Assembly (NCBI GenBank): GCA_051294375.1 | Contig: CM119266.1 | Coordinates: forward strand, 23,260,413-23,324,412 | Source: Paraspadella gotoi | Taxonomy: Eukaryota; Chaetognatha | DNA length: 64,000 nt | Direction of reading: 5' to 3' | In this document: positions 11,301 through 21,804 of the stretch, in pieces | Numbering within the stretch: position 1 is the stretch's first letter | Layout: each line of letters opens with the position of its first letter | The notes under the pieces: model-generated | Told to the model about the DNA's origin: nothing | The model's database searches: none | The model's input: only the letters and a program-made list of their open reading frames with translations | Position numbers and translations under genes: made by a program

Positions 11301-14300
11301 TGGATTATACTTTCTTATATCAACTTTTTGTAAGGAATTCAAATCCGGTTTTAAAATTTTAAAATTTTTATTTTTTTACTTTAGCTTATTTTTTATTATT
11401 ATTTTTTAATAAATATAGCTAACAAACTATTAATAAAATATAAAATTTGTAAATAAACTTACCAAAATATTTATATGGGTCTTTATTTTCATATAATGTA
11501 AGTTAAATATAGCTTTTATAAAATCTTAAGAATTTGAGTTTCTTATACTCTACGATGTTTTCTCCATTTTAATAGCACCTTATATGCTGCAAAAATCGCC
11601 ATTTCCGACAAAGAAGATGAGACTATACAAAAAAATGGTTATCATCATCGAATTCTACAGACTTTATTACACTAAAATATCTATGTACCTCACTTAATTT
11701 GTTATATTTTGTTATTTTTCAACGTCCTACCGCGCAAGTGTGATGGCTATGATGCACGCGTTGTGCCCGAGCACTCTAGGAGGGGCTGCTTATTCCTGCT
11801 CTCGTCTTCACACATGATGTTCGAGGGCAGAGGTGTGTTAACATGCCCGGGAAGAGGTGTATTAACGTGCCAGCGTTTTCGTGTGGGCTCACCAATGTGG
11901 AAGATGACGACGCGAGCAGTTCGCCGTCCGTTGCACACAAGTTCCCGAACTTCGGATCGGACTGTTGTCCGTCCTTTGGGTTGGGAGGAGCTCGTGCTAC
12001 CTCGGGCGGCATAGGTGCTGCTGATTCTCGGACGAGTAACGGGGTATTAAATACTACAGTGGAGATCCTGAGTATAATTATATAAGAAAGAAAATAAAAT
12101 CGCCAGACGAATTCTTTAGAAATTGTTTTGTTTACCAATGTAACCAAAGTTTCTCTCTCTATAAAAATGAATTCCACTTTGTACAATTAGCCCATTCGAT
12201 TCCATTCGCTTTTCTGATTTCAATAAATCGATTCATCTCATTTTGTTCGCTTTTTCTTCTCGACGACCTCCACTCGACCGCTACAAGGTGCAGATTTCAG
12301 AATCCACAACTGTGAGTCGAACGTTTAAAATGTTTTTCTTCAAGTAATTAAAATTATTTCAAAATGATTTACAGAAAGGTATTTTAAACTCTGAAAAGAA
12401 AGTTCAGAGCAAAGTCCCTGCAAAAAAAGAGTTTCTTAAATCAATCAAATCAATTCGAACCTACTGCGGAGTCTCATGTTTTAAACATTTTACAAGTTTT
12501 TTACACAATTTAAAGATGTATTTTTCCATCATATTTTTGTAAATTAGCTTGTTAATCCAGCATTTCTTTATCTATTCTTTTGATTTAGAGATGGTATTCG
12601 TTGCATTGGCAATCTTTCTCATCAATTTTTTGCTTGTTTATAATCAAGCGCATGTTGGAGCTATGGTGTACATATTTACGATGAGAAGCCGAATATACCA
12701 AATGAATAAAGCAGAAAACCAAGCCATCTTAAAAATGTAATGAACTCCATCAGTCTGCCTTTGAAAAAAAATTATATTTCAGTTACTATTACATCTCTAT
12801 TAAATGAATACTTTTTTTAAAATTTTTTGTACCAATTCCATAACATAATGTAGAACAAATGAACAATTTTCTCTTTCCTTTCTCTCTCAACATAGAGTTG
12901 AGAGTTGAGAGTTGCTAAGTATTTTATGATAATAAACCTCTCCTAATCTCGGTCACGCTGGTTAAGTGTGATGTTACATACCCTCATATAACTTAAGATT
13001 CTTGCTAACTCTTAGGTATGACGCCGAACCCAACATCCACGATCGGGTGCAACGATATTTAAAAATGTCCGTCAACTACTATGAGCACCACCGTTTGCAC
13101 ACTCTTTTCAACAATCTTAATCTAACTCTAAAAAAGGACGTTGTCTATCCTTTATGCGAAAAATTTTTTGATCAGCTCCCTATGCTTGATTCCTTGTCAT
13201 CAGGTTTTTAAAAAAAATGCTTGATATTTTTTCACTGATGAACATTTGTCTTTTGTATTTTGGTTGCTCACCAACGCTATTATCGAAATAATACAAGACC
13301 AAGAGTCACCTCGGGGTAATTATTCTTATATTCAGGAATATTGCGTCAATTATCTCTTTGTGTTCGCGAGCAATTATTTCTTCCTGGAGACACTGTTATC
13401 GATATCGGCGAGACAAATTCCAGAGCGTTTTATATTGCCAAAGTATGCAGATTGCAGATTGTACAGACCTGTGCAAAAAAAACGCGCCACTTTATTTCAG
13501 ACTTTAAAAATCACTCTATAAACTAGAATTTAAAAAAAAAAATTAAAGTTGATTAAAGTTTATTGAAAGATGCTAAGTTTAGCATAAATTTTATTAAAAT
13601 CGGGCCATCCATTTAAGAGCAGTGATTTTTTAAAATGAAGTACTCTATCGCAAAGCTGAACAAAAAAAAATCTGATACATTTAAGACTAATCTTTTTCCT
13701 TCTCATATTTTACAATACTTGAAATAGATTAAAAATAAAAAAAATTACACTGGACATCCGGAGGGATAGCTGGATAACTGAATTGCCCCAGATCCCTAAA
13801 TAATAATCTTAAGGTTATTAAAACATATGATGAAAGATAGGTCCACGTCCATGATTCTGAAGCTTTTACACGGATTTCAAATGGGAGTTAAATGAAATGA
13901 TCAAATACTGTTAGGGGTGAGTCAAAAATTTAGAGTGAGTACAAGCTCAAACGAAAATTTATACATTTTTAAGTATACTTTAAAATTTCAATGGACAAAA
14001 TTTTTTTTATATGGCTCTATACCCTAGTAATTATTTTTTTAATATTTATTTATAGATAGGAAAGGCCAAATATTTTTTTGACAAATTTTAAATTTTAAGA
14101 CCAGATTCAGATAGCTTATAAAAAGTTGTCTACACAAAGTATAATTTTTTTAAAAATATTTTTATGATAAGGTCAAAAATAAGAAAAATCGTAAAAAATT
14201 GTCATCATCATCATCTTTTAATGATTTTATCGGTTTTTTAAGATATTAACAGAGAAAATGTGAGAATTTTCAAAAACTGTAATTATGTTTCTCGTTTAAC

Positions 14301-17300
14301 TTTTTATGCTCTTTCAGAATCCATCAAAAATTTTCTTTATATGGTAATATAATAATTTTAATTAGGCTAAAACCCTCAGAAAAAAGAATTTTTGACAAAA
14401 AATATTTTAATACTATAATCTATGCTCATGATAAATTATTTTAACGCTGTATACATTAGCATTTAAATTTCATCGGCTATGGCTAATACTGTGGCTAAAT
14501 TTTCTGATAGAACGACTTCAGATTTGTTACCCTGGTACAAAAATAGCTGACGGTTTAATATTTTAACTCCCAATAGTCAAGACTGCTTATTTTCTTAGTT
14601 ATGTGATCAATGGAATGATCGAATTTTTAAAAAACAAATTTTTATACATTTTAGTAGGACTTTCTTGTTATAAGATATAATTTTTATGAAAAATATGTTT
14701 TAAATTGTTGGTTCATATTACCTATATAGACATTGGAGAATGTGTCTGAGCAATCTGAATATCAAAAGCTTTTTCACAACCACAATGACAGCCTTTTTCA
14801 TTTTATAGTTTTTCCAGTTAAAAAAAATCCGTGTAGATAAAAGTCGATTATATCTCCTAAACCACTTGACTGATTGTAATAAAATTTAGTTACATTGATT
14901 CCTTTTTTAACAAATTTTATTTTTTTTATATAATTTTTAAAAATGTATTTATAGAGTGTCTGGAATTTAAAGTTATAAAGTGGCGCGTTTTTCTTCCACC
15001 GGTAACCGATAGTACTTATAATTCATAAAACAGAATCATTTATTAGGGACGTCTGGCGTTAAGCGTCCGAGATAAAAATTAGCGAATAAAAAAGTTGTTA
15101 TTTTACTCACTGAATAAAAATACTTAAAATACTTACAAAATACGTAAAATTGATAAAATTATTATTGCAAAAACAATGTTTAATCACATGCACTACATCT
15201 AGTGCCTTTTTTTCATTGAAATCGATAGATATTAACTAAATATATTAGAATTAATTTTTACTTTTGATATAATAAGAGAACCATACTTCCGTCACTTGAT
15301 GTCGTCAGGTTAATAATATATATGCGTTGGAGGATTCCAAATCTGTTTTTAAAATTGACCTATGTAGACGCGCATAGACGCGATATGCCTTGAAAGCAAG
15401 TTGTTTGGTTTGGTTCCACCTAAATTTTTAGCTTCGGCCGAGTCAATTGGTAATAAAAAAATTGATTTTCTTTGATATCTTTTGAACCAAAAATGATAGA
15501 ACGATGAGACTGGTATCGTATTAAAGCCATAATTATGGAGCATCTTTTCCATATAATTTTTTTAAAATGTTTCAAGGGATTTTTTAAAAATCTTGATCGG
15601 AATCTTAGTCAAAAGTATAACAACTTTTGAAATTAAATTAAACACACTTGGCCACATTTAAAAAAATAAATAAATATAGATTCTGAAAGAGAAAAGATTA
15701 AATTAAAAGATTAAATTATGTTTATGATATAAACAAAAATTTTCTATACCTCAAATGTTTATATAATTACTAAAGATAATGATTATCATTTTGTTGAAAA
15801 CAAAAAAGTTTAAAAAATTCATGTAGGAACCTTAAAAAACATATTATTTAAATATGATAATTTAAGAGTTTAAACTTTGTTCCCCTGATTTAAAAACTAC
15901 TGACATAGGGCTAAAAGACTGTATTATCAGATTTTAAATTTTTAAGATTTAGCTGTGTCTACGAGGCCTGGGAGAAAAAATTTATCACAATTTTTTTTTA
16001 TTTTATGTCATAATGCTATCATAAAATAATTTTAATGCATCACGTTAGGTATCATACGAAAGCTAACGATGTCTGCTACATGACAGCACGTGAAAAAAAA
16101 AATTTCTTAATAAAAATAAAAAAATCACCAGACTACCCTACATTTATATTGTTTCAAAAATAAAAAATAAAAATTAAGAAAGACGAAGGCGATTTTAACA
16201 GGTAACTTCAACACGTGCGTTAACAAATTCCGTTTTGATTATTAGGGAGAAGGTTATTTGATCGATAAAAAGAAAAAGGTTAAAATCGTGCACACCGAAG
16301 AAGTCGTGGCTAAAGACGCGTTGCTCATGGCTCAAGAGTCAGTCGTAAAGTTCAAGGCGAAAACATTTTTAGCTCTTTATTCTTTAAGTCAGGTTAAAAG
16401 CGTCGAAATCGCTTCGCTTTTAAAAGAAGACATTTCATGCGTTTCTTCTTTTTCTCCAGGACGACTTTATGCGGTGGCTCATGGCACTGGCCGACGCGGG
16501 TCTCCTTCAAGACGATAAAAGGTCCGCCTTTGTCACGCTTTTCGAAACGGCGGACAAGCAGAGCGTCTCCGAAGTGATCGATTTGTCCACGACGACCGCG
16601 ACCTACGAGGAAGAGCAGAGGATCGAGGCATGGGTCAACTCATACTGGCTCAAGACGCAAATGGACATGGCGCGTTCCAGAAGGGAGAGGAACGGTAAAG
16701 ACTGTGAAGAAGATTCCTTGGGGGGTTTCTCAGTTTCAGATGAGAACATTGTTTGAGCAGTGCTTAATCTCGACTTAATATTAACTCAATCCATATATCA
16801 AAAGATAAAAATAGAATAATAACTTTATTAAGTATTCAATATCCAATAATCATTGAAAAACGTGCATCAGAATGACAGAGAACCAAAATGCAGCAGCAGC
16901 AGTAGAGCTGATACGCAGCAACAGTAGCAGCAGATGCAGCAACAGAACCGAGACGCAGCATCAGCAGCAGCAGAGCCGAGACGCAGCAACAGCTCAAAGC
17001 TACATAAAAGCTTAAAATTAATTACCATATTCAAATAATTTTACAAATATCATTTAATACCTGATGGTCTCAGAGGAATCTCCCAAAAATTAAGAATTTA
17101 CTCCCCTTTTATATACAAGGACACAATTATTACAACCAATGAGAGGAGAATTCACATTTTAAGAATAAGATCAAAACATCTACTAGTTATTATTAACCAA
17201 TGAGAGACCAGATATTCAAATTCAAGGTATAAAATTCAACCAATTAGAGACTTTAAACAGAACTATTGGAGTCATTCAATTAAACTTCAAACTCAGATAT

Positions 17301-19264
17301 TTGAACCACTAAAAAATAAAAGGTCAGGGCTCAATTCAGATAAAAATCTTTATAAACTCTTTAACAGACTGATTGCTCAGTGCCGCTAATGATAATAATA
17401 AATGAATCAAAATCGGGAAACTCCTTAAATATTCATCATGTTACGAGGATTTTAATTGTTTTTTTCTAAAGTTGTAATTAAATACATTTTTAAAAAATAT
17501 TTTCAGAATTAAAAAAAAAATTAAATTAAAATTACAACAACGATTTTGAGCCTTTTTAATCATCGAAGCCCCCTTGTCCTCCATAAAACTTTATATCCAG
17601 CTGTCACACACTTTCCTACCCACACACAAAATTTCATTTCAATCCATCCATTAGAGTTTAATGCTAAGGTGGGGCTGACAATGTTTAATGCTGTTCCAGT
17701 TAAATTAACTTATTTTTTCGTTTGGCCAGCGCTAAGGAAACACTCAAACATCAATACGAGTTGTAACTGTTGCCTTCCCTGTAGAAAAAGGCGAGAAGGG
17801 GTTGATGTTACGAACCTTTCAAGTGGAACCCTCGGGCGGTAGCGCCAAGACGGAAGTGCAGGACGCTCGAACAACGAGCGACTGGCAGAATAAGTACGAG
17901 CACCCTTCTTCGGAGCTGACAAAAAGACGAGCGGAAGGTTCGTTGTAGTCCAGGCTTTAAAATTAATGAGAACCGTCGAGTTCAAGGTATTATATATATA
18001 TATATATATAATTTATATATATATTATATAGAAGCTCTTCCCGACGATCATGATCACTTATCTGTTAAGGGCTATTAAAAATTATTTAGTCTTTCATGAA
18101 ACAAGCCACTTTGACTTTCTGATTCTGTGACCACATTTTTACAAGAGTAAAACATGTGCATAATAATTAATTATCAATAACCTACCTTTTTGCTAAGATT
18201 AACTTGAATGACTGGGTTTTATATGAATCATACCGCTTTTACTTTTTGGTCTTTTGATCGTATTTTTAGGTAATTAACTAATTATGTAACACAATCATAT
18301 TATGTTAATTCAACGTTTTAGTACAAGCAAATCAAGGCCCAACTAAAAATTGATCATAGTTTCTGCGTATCACCTTTTGTGGTATTTGAAGTGTAAACAC
18401 TTTAAACCTACCCCGCTTATCAAAACATGATTAAACGATGTGGTCGTTATGCAAATTACTGCTTCCGCGCAGCTTGTCACAGTTGCAAAATAGGGCGACT
18501 GTCAAATACGTGCGCTCCGGGTTTTTTGAAATCTCTGTCAGCCTAGTGACTGAAGGTTGTAGGAATTAGGAAGTATGTATGTATGTATGATTGTGCATGG
18601 AGCAACCACGTTCCCTTTAGCCAGTAAGTGAGTAAGGGACATGGACTTGAAGAAATTCTGAGTATTTGGTGATTAGTTTTATTTTTTCCTAAACAGATAC
18701 GACTACTGAACCGCAGTCAGGGAAGAACTCGAATGAGCAGGTTATGCTTGTTTTATACTTTTTAGTCATACTAATTTAACTGAGTGAGTTGTTGCAGTTG
18801 AATTTGACAGGTAATCGATATATTACGCTTATACACACATTTAATTTATTAACACTTGTTTAACGATTTTAAACATGTGATCATCTGTAAATATAATCAC
18901 TTTGAAAAAAGCTTATGCGGAGTAATATTTCGGAATTTCCATTCCATTTATGGGGACTTTTTAAAATTTCGTTTAGAAGCATCAAGAGAGATCATATTCC
19001 TTCAATCGGCCTCACTTGAACGACGGGACATCGAATAACTCCTCTCAGAATCCCTTTTCCTCGGAGGCTAGACGCTCCGACAATCCATTTGTGGAAGAAG
19101 AAAACTTGGAGAGTCTCTCGACGTCTGATAGGCGCAATCGCTTTGTCGGGCCCTTCCGATCGATCCATTCCGACGGCGTTCGGTCGCGGTTCAACTCATT
19201 GAAGAAAAGAGTCGCCATCAAGGATGAAGCAGAGGACGAAGTCGAAAATAATTTCAAGTTTTAG
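5070..19264 (+). CDS. Cyclic-nucleotide-gated-like cation channel (CNG/HCN/EAG superfamily), 5' end not found
   Basis: Exons read by splice phase: 5070-5330, 10092-10549, 12589-12736, 13016-13203, 13336-13442, 16246-16392, 16460-16694, 17785-17937 and about 18987-19264. Junctions are in phase throughout, with GT-AG introns. The protein should be a plasma-membrane tetrameric channel subunit. Exon 1 has the end of S1 and S2 with a basic tail. Exon 2 has S3 (ALLPTW), S4, S5, a short turret and the pore loop (FLSAFYFIV then GRGDILPHNT). Exon 3 is S6. Exon 4 is the C-linker (RVQRYLKMSVNYYEHH). Exons 5-7 are the cyclic-nucleotide-binding domain (LFLPGDTVIDIGE; FYIAK; ALYSLS joined to QDDFMRW). The rest is a charged serine-rich tail. 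Family membership follows from motif order; ligand binding and ion selectivity are doubtful (see findings). The last junction is ambiguous: acceptor 18986 keeps the frame, while 18976 gives an early stop. AATAAA lies at 19377-19382. Confidence 0.75.
6062..6652. mobile_element. Palindromic MITE, copy 1, interrupted by another repeat
   Basis: Ends are attaaggcgtagt and its degenerate complement actccgccttatt. Flanking acgc is found on both sides, a 4-bp target duplication. Most of the interior matches, in inverted orientation, the copy at 7777-8392. A different repeat (about 6136-6299, the gacaggcttt family) has inserted into it. It has no coding capacity. Confidence 0.65.
6136..6299 (-). repeat. 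Short interspersed repeat with A-rich microsatellite tail
   Basis: Shares the core gcctgtccaaagtcaggggc (reverse complement here), followed by ttggttgtaccaatttcat, with 20098-20184 and 39727-39943. The copies end in a simple-repeat tail (attt here, ataat at 39940). This is the pattern of a SINE or the 3' end of a LINE. I see no polymerase III boxes. Confidence 0.6.
6815..7160. repeat. Near-perfect ~345-bp inverted repeat
   Basis: Arms of about 165 bp run inward from cgtattatatattttaat at 6818 to gcggccattggtgcc. They run outward again after a loop of about 13 bases (gaatgacttgcct) to the complementary end near 7160. Only a few mismatches are visible. The inner part is the start of the small LTR also seen at 9800-9845, so this is an inverted duplication that includes LTR-derived and flanking DNA. 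Confidence 0.85.
7160..7208 (+). repeat. Fragment of the small LTR family (family 2)
   Basis: Matches 9890-9930 (gttctag, cggtgg, cgcctagcagttaagaggg) but stops before the rest of the LTR. It directly follows the right arm of the palindrome. It contains the A-box-like tagcagttaagagg. Confidence 0.55.
7428..7457 (-). ncRNA. Hammerhead-like core motif in the Penelope-like element
   Basis: On the minus strand CTGATGA is followed by one A, then a 5-bp stem (GACTC/GAGTC) with a GAAACATA loop, then GAAA. These are the conserved hammerhead core boxes and stem II. Penelope-like elements are known to carry hammerhead ribozymes. The extra A before stem II and the lack of clear stems I and III make activity uncertain. 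Confidence 0.3.
7777..8392. mobile_element. Palindromic MITE, copy 2, 616 bp
   Basis: Begins attaaggcgtagt and ends actacgccttaat, an exact 13-bp terminal inverted repeat. It is flanked on both sides by gtcc (4-bp target duplication). It interrupts the Penelope-like reading frame, so it arrived later. Non-coding; the interior is AT-rich and partly self-complementary. Confidence 0.8.
9060..9480 (-). mobile_element. Copy of the ggggtgagtc MITE family, diverged, minus strand
   Basis: Read on the minus strand, this region follows the same order of landmarks as 13922-14484: cgtttgagc region, attcaggtagcttgcaaaaagttgt, the catcatcatcat run and aactttttatgctc. It is more diverged and its ends are not clear. 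Confidence 0.55.
9504..10031 (+). mobile_element. TRIM-like miniature LTR retrotransposon, family 2 (5' LTR truncated)
   Basis: Two direct repeats (9504-9609 partial, 9800-10031 full) share cttaacccgcctgtaacacg through ctcttca. The first is followed by tggtgagcccgac at 9611, in the place of a primer-binding site. The second is preceded by a purine tract, gagaggggggga, at 9784. The ~190-bp interior is rich in caacaacaac and codes for nothing recognisable. The LTR starts with a hairpin (ggtggactaaaatccacc) and carries an A-box-like motif. Confidence 0.65.
10092..10549 (+). CDS. Channel exon: S3, S4, S5 and pore loop
   Basis: Acceptor gtcag ends at 10091; donor gtaaat begins at 10550. S3 reads FPWDFIALLPTWVIHF. 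The S4 position (about 10156-10240) has one arginine in a hydrophobic context and none of the regular every-third-residue arginines. S5 follows SKKIVRF and ends in AAAWVSIGCID. The pore helix FLSAFYFIV leads to a filter-like LGGNGRGDILPHNT. The exon ends in phase 1 and joins exon 12589-12736 to give HNTFEMVF, matching the usual pore-to-S6 joint. A small LTR element ends only 60 bp upstream, at 10031. Confidence 0.75.
10577..10785. repeat. Dispersed repeat, gagcagttc(a/g)ccgtc family
   Basis: The segment from gtggaagacgatgccgcgag through ggtgctgctgattc recurs at 11890-12035 with an internal deletion and partly at 4868-4922. It has no clear gene. The minus strand reads CATDGELLA in two of the copies. 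Confidence 0.5.
10785..11698. mobile_element. Foldback/MITE element, about 914 bp
   Basis: The left end aagtgaggtacatagctatt is matched in reverse complement by the right end at about 11675-11698. Similarity continues inward through the region around gtctgtagaattcgatg and in patches through most of the element, so it is almost wholly palindromic. It has inserted into or beside the gagcagttc repeat, in the intron between the pore and S6 exons. Non-coding. Confidence 0.65.
11700..12055. repeat. Second copy of the gagcagttc(a/g)ccgtc repeat with extra left flank
   Basis: Positions 11890-12035 match 10590-10785 at clear but imperfect similarity. The left part (11700-11885) has no counterpart here. 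Open frames on both strands are present but share no known domain. Confidence 0.45.
13336..16694 (+). CDS. Channel exons: cyclic-nucleotide-binding domain
   Basis: Three exons (13336-13442, 16246-16392, 16460-16694) encode the domain. The first gives LRQLSLCVREQLFLPGDTV and IGETNSRAFYIAK, the classic entry to the beta roll. The second begins GEGYLIDKKKK and contains KDALLMAQESVVKFKAKTF, where the phosphate-binding cassette should lie. The third starts DDFMRWLMAL, completing the usual L-S-x-D-D-F motif across a 67-nt intron (16393-16459). The 2.8-kb intron at 13443-16245 holds two mobile elements, one ending 105 bp before the exon. Confidence 0.7.
13922..14484 (+). mobile_element. ggggtgagtc MITE-like element, 563 bp
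   Basis: Bounded by the direct repeat aatactgt (13914-13921 and 14485-14492), an 8-bp target duplication. The copy at 22029-23325 has the same start and end. I do not see strong terminal inverted repeats, so the class is open; 8-bp duplications would fit hAT. Non-coding. Confidence 0.65.
15044..16140. mobile_element. Non-autonomous TIR element, 1097 bp, 7-bp target duplication
   Basis: Starts tagggacgtctgg and ends ccagactacccta, so the terminal inverted repeats are obvious. It is flanked by catttat on both sides (15037-15043 and 16141-16147). A second, larger copy is at 19617-21187. I see no transposase. It lies in a channel intron, ending 105 bp before the exon at 16246. Confidence 0.85.
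16865..16992 (+). repeat. CAG-rich trinucleotide region
   Basis: Imperfect cag/cagcagcagcag runs with gccgagacgcag interspersed. It could be read as a short glutamine-rich peptide, but stop codons and the position inside an intron argue against coding. Confidence 0.6.
17980..18029. repeat. AT dinucleotide microsatellite
   Basis: Run of ta repeats broken by a few bases, just downstream of channel exon 17785-17937. Confidence 0.7.
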
Positions 19265-19376
19265 GCTAATACATATAAAATTGATTTTCTCAAGCAGAAT
19301 AATAGTTGAAGCAACTGTCGATTCGTGGTATATCCTAATTAATTAATAATTTCACGATTGTTCGATTATAATGATA

Positions 19377-19382
19377 AATAAA
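19377..19382 (+). promoter_or_regulatory. Poly(A) signal of the channel gene
   Basis: AATAAA 112 nt after the inferred stop codon at 19262-19264. Position and hexamer fit, but AT-rich sequence makes chance matches common. Confidence 0.4.
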
Positions 19383-19685
19383 TCTGTATAATCGAGCGTA
19401 TCGAGGTATTTTACAGTTTTTGTTCGTTTTTTACAATCTTTAGTCAATAATGTTCCTGCTTCGATCGTCAACATTATGCGTCATTTCATCAAAGTGGGAG
19501 AAAGCGGCGGAGGCGTAACCGCTTCCTTTGTTACCGCTTCCTTTGCTTCCGCTCTTCAGTCAATCAAAATTCATTTACGTTCAGAACAGTGGAAATAGTG
19601 GTATTTCAACAGATGGTAGGGAAGTCTGGCGTTAAGCGTCCGAGATAAAAATTAGCGAATAAAAAAGTTGTTATTTTAGTGACTG

Positions 19686-19953
19686 TCTGGTGGTCCTATC
19701 ACCACAGATGGATTAAAGCTGTTTTTTTTCGCAGCGCCTCAGTGGCTCAGTGGACTAATGAACCATCCTAATGTGCGTCGCTGGTTCGAGCGCTGAGGTT
19801 GTCATGTAGAAAGTGGGATGGACCGGGAAACCCGCCTGTTGGCAAGGGCCTGCTGCCAGATCCAAAGCTCTGGACTACATGAACGTGCTGTCTCGCTGTC
19901 GCCACGAGGTGACACCGCTGCTGGTGTGGCGCCCTGTAAAACCAGCCTCTTCA
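19686..19953 (+). mobile_element. Solo LTR of TRIM family 1
   Basis: Matches both LTRs of the complete element at 22238-22963 from tctggtggtcctatcacc to cctcttca. The flanks actg/aatg suggest a 4-bp target duplication with one mismatch. It sits inside the TIR element at a site that is intact in the other copy near 15115. It includes A-box-like (tggctcagtgg) and B-box-like (ggttcgagcgc) motifs. Confidence 0.8.
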
Positions 19954-20097
19954 AATGAATAAAAATACTTAAAATACTTACAAAATACATAAAATTGATA
20001 AAATTTTTATTGCAAAAACATTGGTCAATCACATGCAATATATCTAGTGCCTTTTTTTTCATTGAAATCAATAGATATTAACTAAAAATAAAAATAA

Positions 20098-20184
20098 AAA
20101 GCCTGTCCAAAGTCAGGGGCAAGATAGCTTATTTATGAAATGAATGGATAATTTTTATATTGGTTGTACCAATTTCATAGAACT
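20098..20184 (+). repeat. Truncated copy of the gacaggcttt interspersed repeat
   Basis: Begins gcctgtccaaagtcaggggc and ends accaatttcata, with an A-rich run (aataaaaataaaaa) just upstream. It interrupts the TIR element between sequences that are contiguous at about 15240. Confidence 0.65.
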
Positions 20185-21804
20185 AATTTTTCTTTTTGAT
20201 ATAATAAGAGAACCGAACTTCCGTCACTTGATGTCGTCAGGTTACTAGCAAATATGCGTTTGAGAATTTGAAAATAATGTTAAAAATTCTCTAAAATAAG
20301 CTTAATTTAAAGCTTATACAATGTAATTGTTATGCACTTAAAACAATAAAAAAATGCTTACCTAGTAAGGAGAAATTTGGTAAGGTAGAAAATATCAAAA
20401 TATGCAAATGAGATTATGCTTATTTTAATTTAAATTTTTGAGACCACCAACAGATAAAGTATGCTTTGGCTATTTTATGGTTAAAAAATCAATCCAATTC
20501 TTTTCATATTTTAGGTATAAATGACAATTAAATTTTGTTATAAAAATTTTGACCTGTAACAATTTTTTTTTTTAAACGATCGAAACTCATATATGTTGTA
20601 GAGCTACAGAAGACCCATCTATAACTGTAATTTAAAAGTATAATATTCACTACTATAATAGTTGTGACTGATTAAAAAAGTAATAAAACAAAACTTTCCC
20701 TCAAAACTGGGATACTTTTCGGAAGGGGGTAATCAAATTCCTCTACCCGATATGTTGCTCAAATTAAAACGAATTATCAACCTTCCTTAATTATATTTTC
20801 CACATTCTTTTCCTGGGTGCTCAAGTCAATTAATGAAAAAAATCAATTCTGACAAAAAATTGAATAAAAATTTTAAAATAAATGAATTTAAAAAAATTAT
20901 TTTCGTCAATATTTATGATACTGAAGATCAACATTGAGGAGTTATAGACAGAATATATCAAAATTTATTAGTCCCAATTATTACAAATGTAAAAGTAAGA
21001 TTTAGCTGTGTCTACGAGGCCTGGCAGAAAAAAAATTATCACAATTTTTTTTATGTCATAATGCTATCATAAAATAATTTTAATGCATCATGTGAGGTAT
21101 CATATGAAAGCTAACGATGTCTGCTTCATGACAGCACGTGAAAAAAACATTTTCTTAATAAAAATAAAAAATCTCCAGACTACCCTACAGATGGTAAATG
21201 AGTTACTCTCATAGTAAACCGCAAAAATCTGTATTTTTTACGTTTAAATAGAATGGAAATAATCGAGCGTCCTCTCTTATTGTGTAAATGAATATATCAA
21301 ATGAAAATTTAAAAATGGTGTGGCGGTTGTATATATTGTAAGAATCAGATTAAATTAAGTGAACAACCAAGGAGGCGATAACAGGTAAAGCATGATTATA
21401 AAAATGCACCAGAACTAGATTACAAGATTGATAAAACCTCAGGCTGTTTAAAAAATATGGTAGGACAAATAAAAACTGCTTGGCGCTTATCTCTTCACAC
21501 CTGTCTAATTCTGATTCTATCTGTTCTTTGGACGACTTTGACACTGGCTATTTTTTTTTCAGTGTCGATTAAAGTTTTTTGAGGGCAACCAGAAATGATA
21601 CGACGTAATAAACAATTTTTTATCATTGAAGAGGTTCAAATCGAAACTGACTAGTCGATATTTCTCAGAAATTGTTAATCTTTCACCTTTGATCGATAAT
21701 CAACGTATCTTTTGAGCTAAGGACCCAGCACCTAGAAGATTCGCAAGTGCCTGCTAATTGGTTCAACTTAAAAATTGTATTATTATTGACATCCGCGGTT
21801 TTTC

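Larger units (their letters stand above)
19617..21187. mobile_element. Second copy of the 7-bp-TSD TIR element, carrying two later insertions
   Basis: Starts tagggaagtctgg and ends ccagactacccta, flanked by cagatgg on both sides (19610-19616, 21188-21194). Compared with the 15044-16140 copy it has gained a solo LTR (19686-19953) and a piece of the gacaggcttt repeat (about 20090-20184). Its middle (about 20260-20995) differs from the other copy. Confidence 0.8.

Noticed and set aside
16393-16459. Coding continuation of the channel exon past 16392 without splicing
   Set aside because: Splicing out 67 nt restores the L-S-x-D-D-F motif in phase, while read-through ends in an unrelated peptide.
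17546-17842. 98-residue plus-strand frame
   Set aside because: It starts in a dispersed repeat; the channel exon at 17785-17937 uses a different frame.
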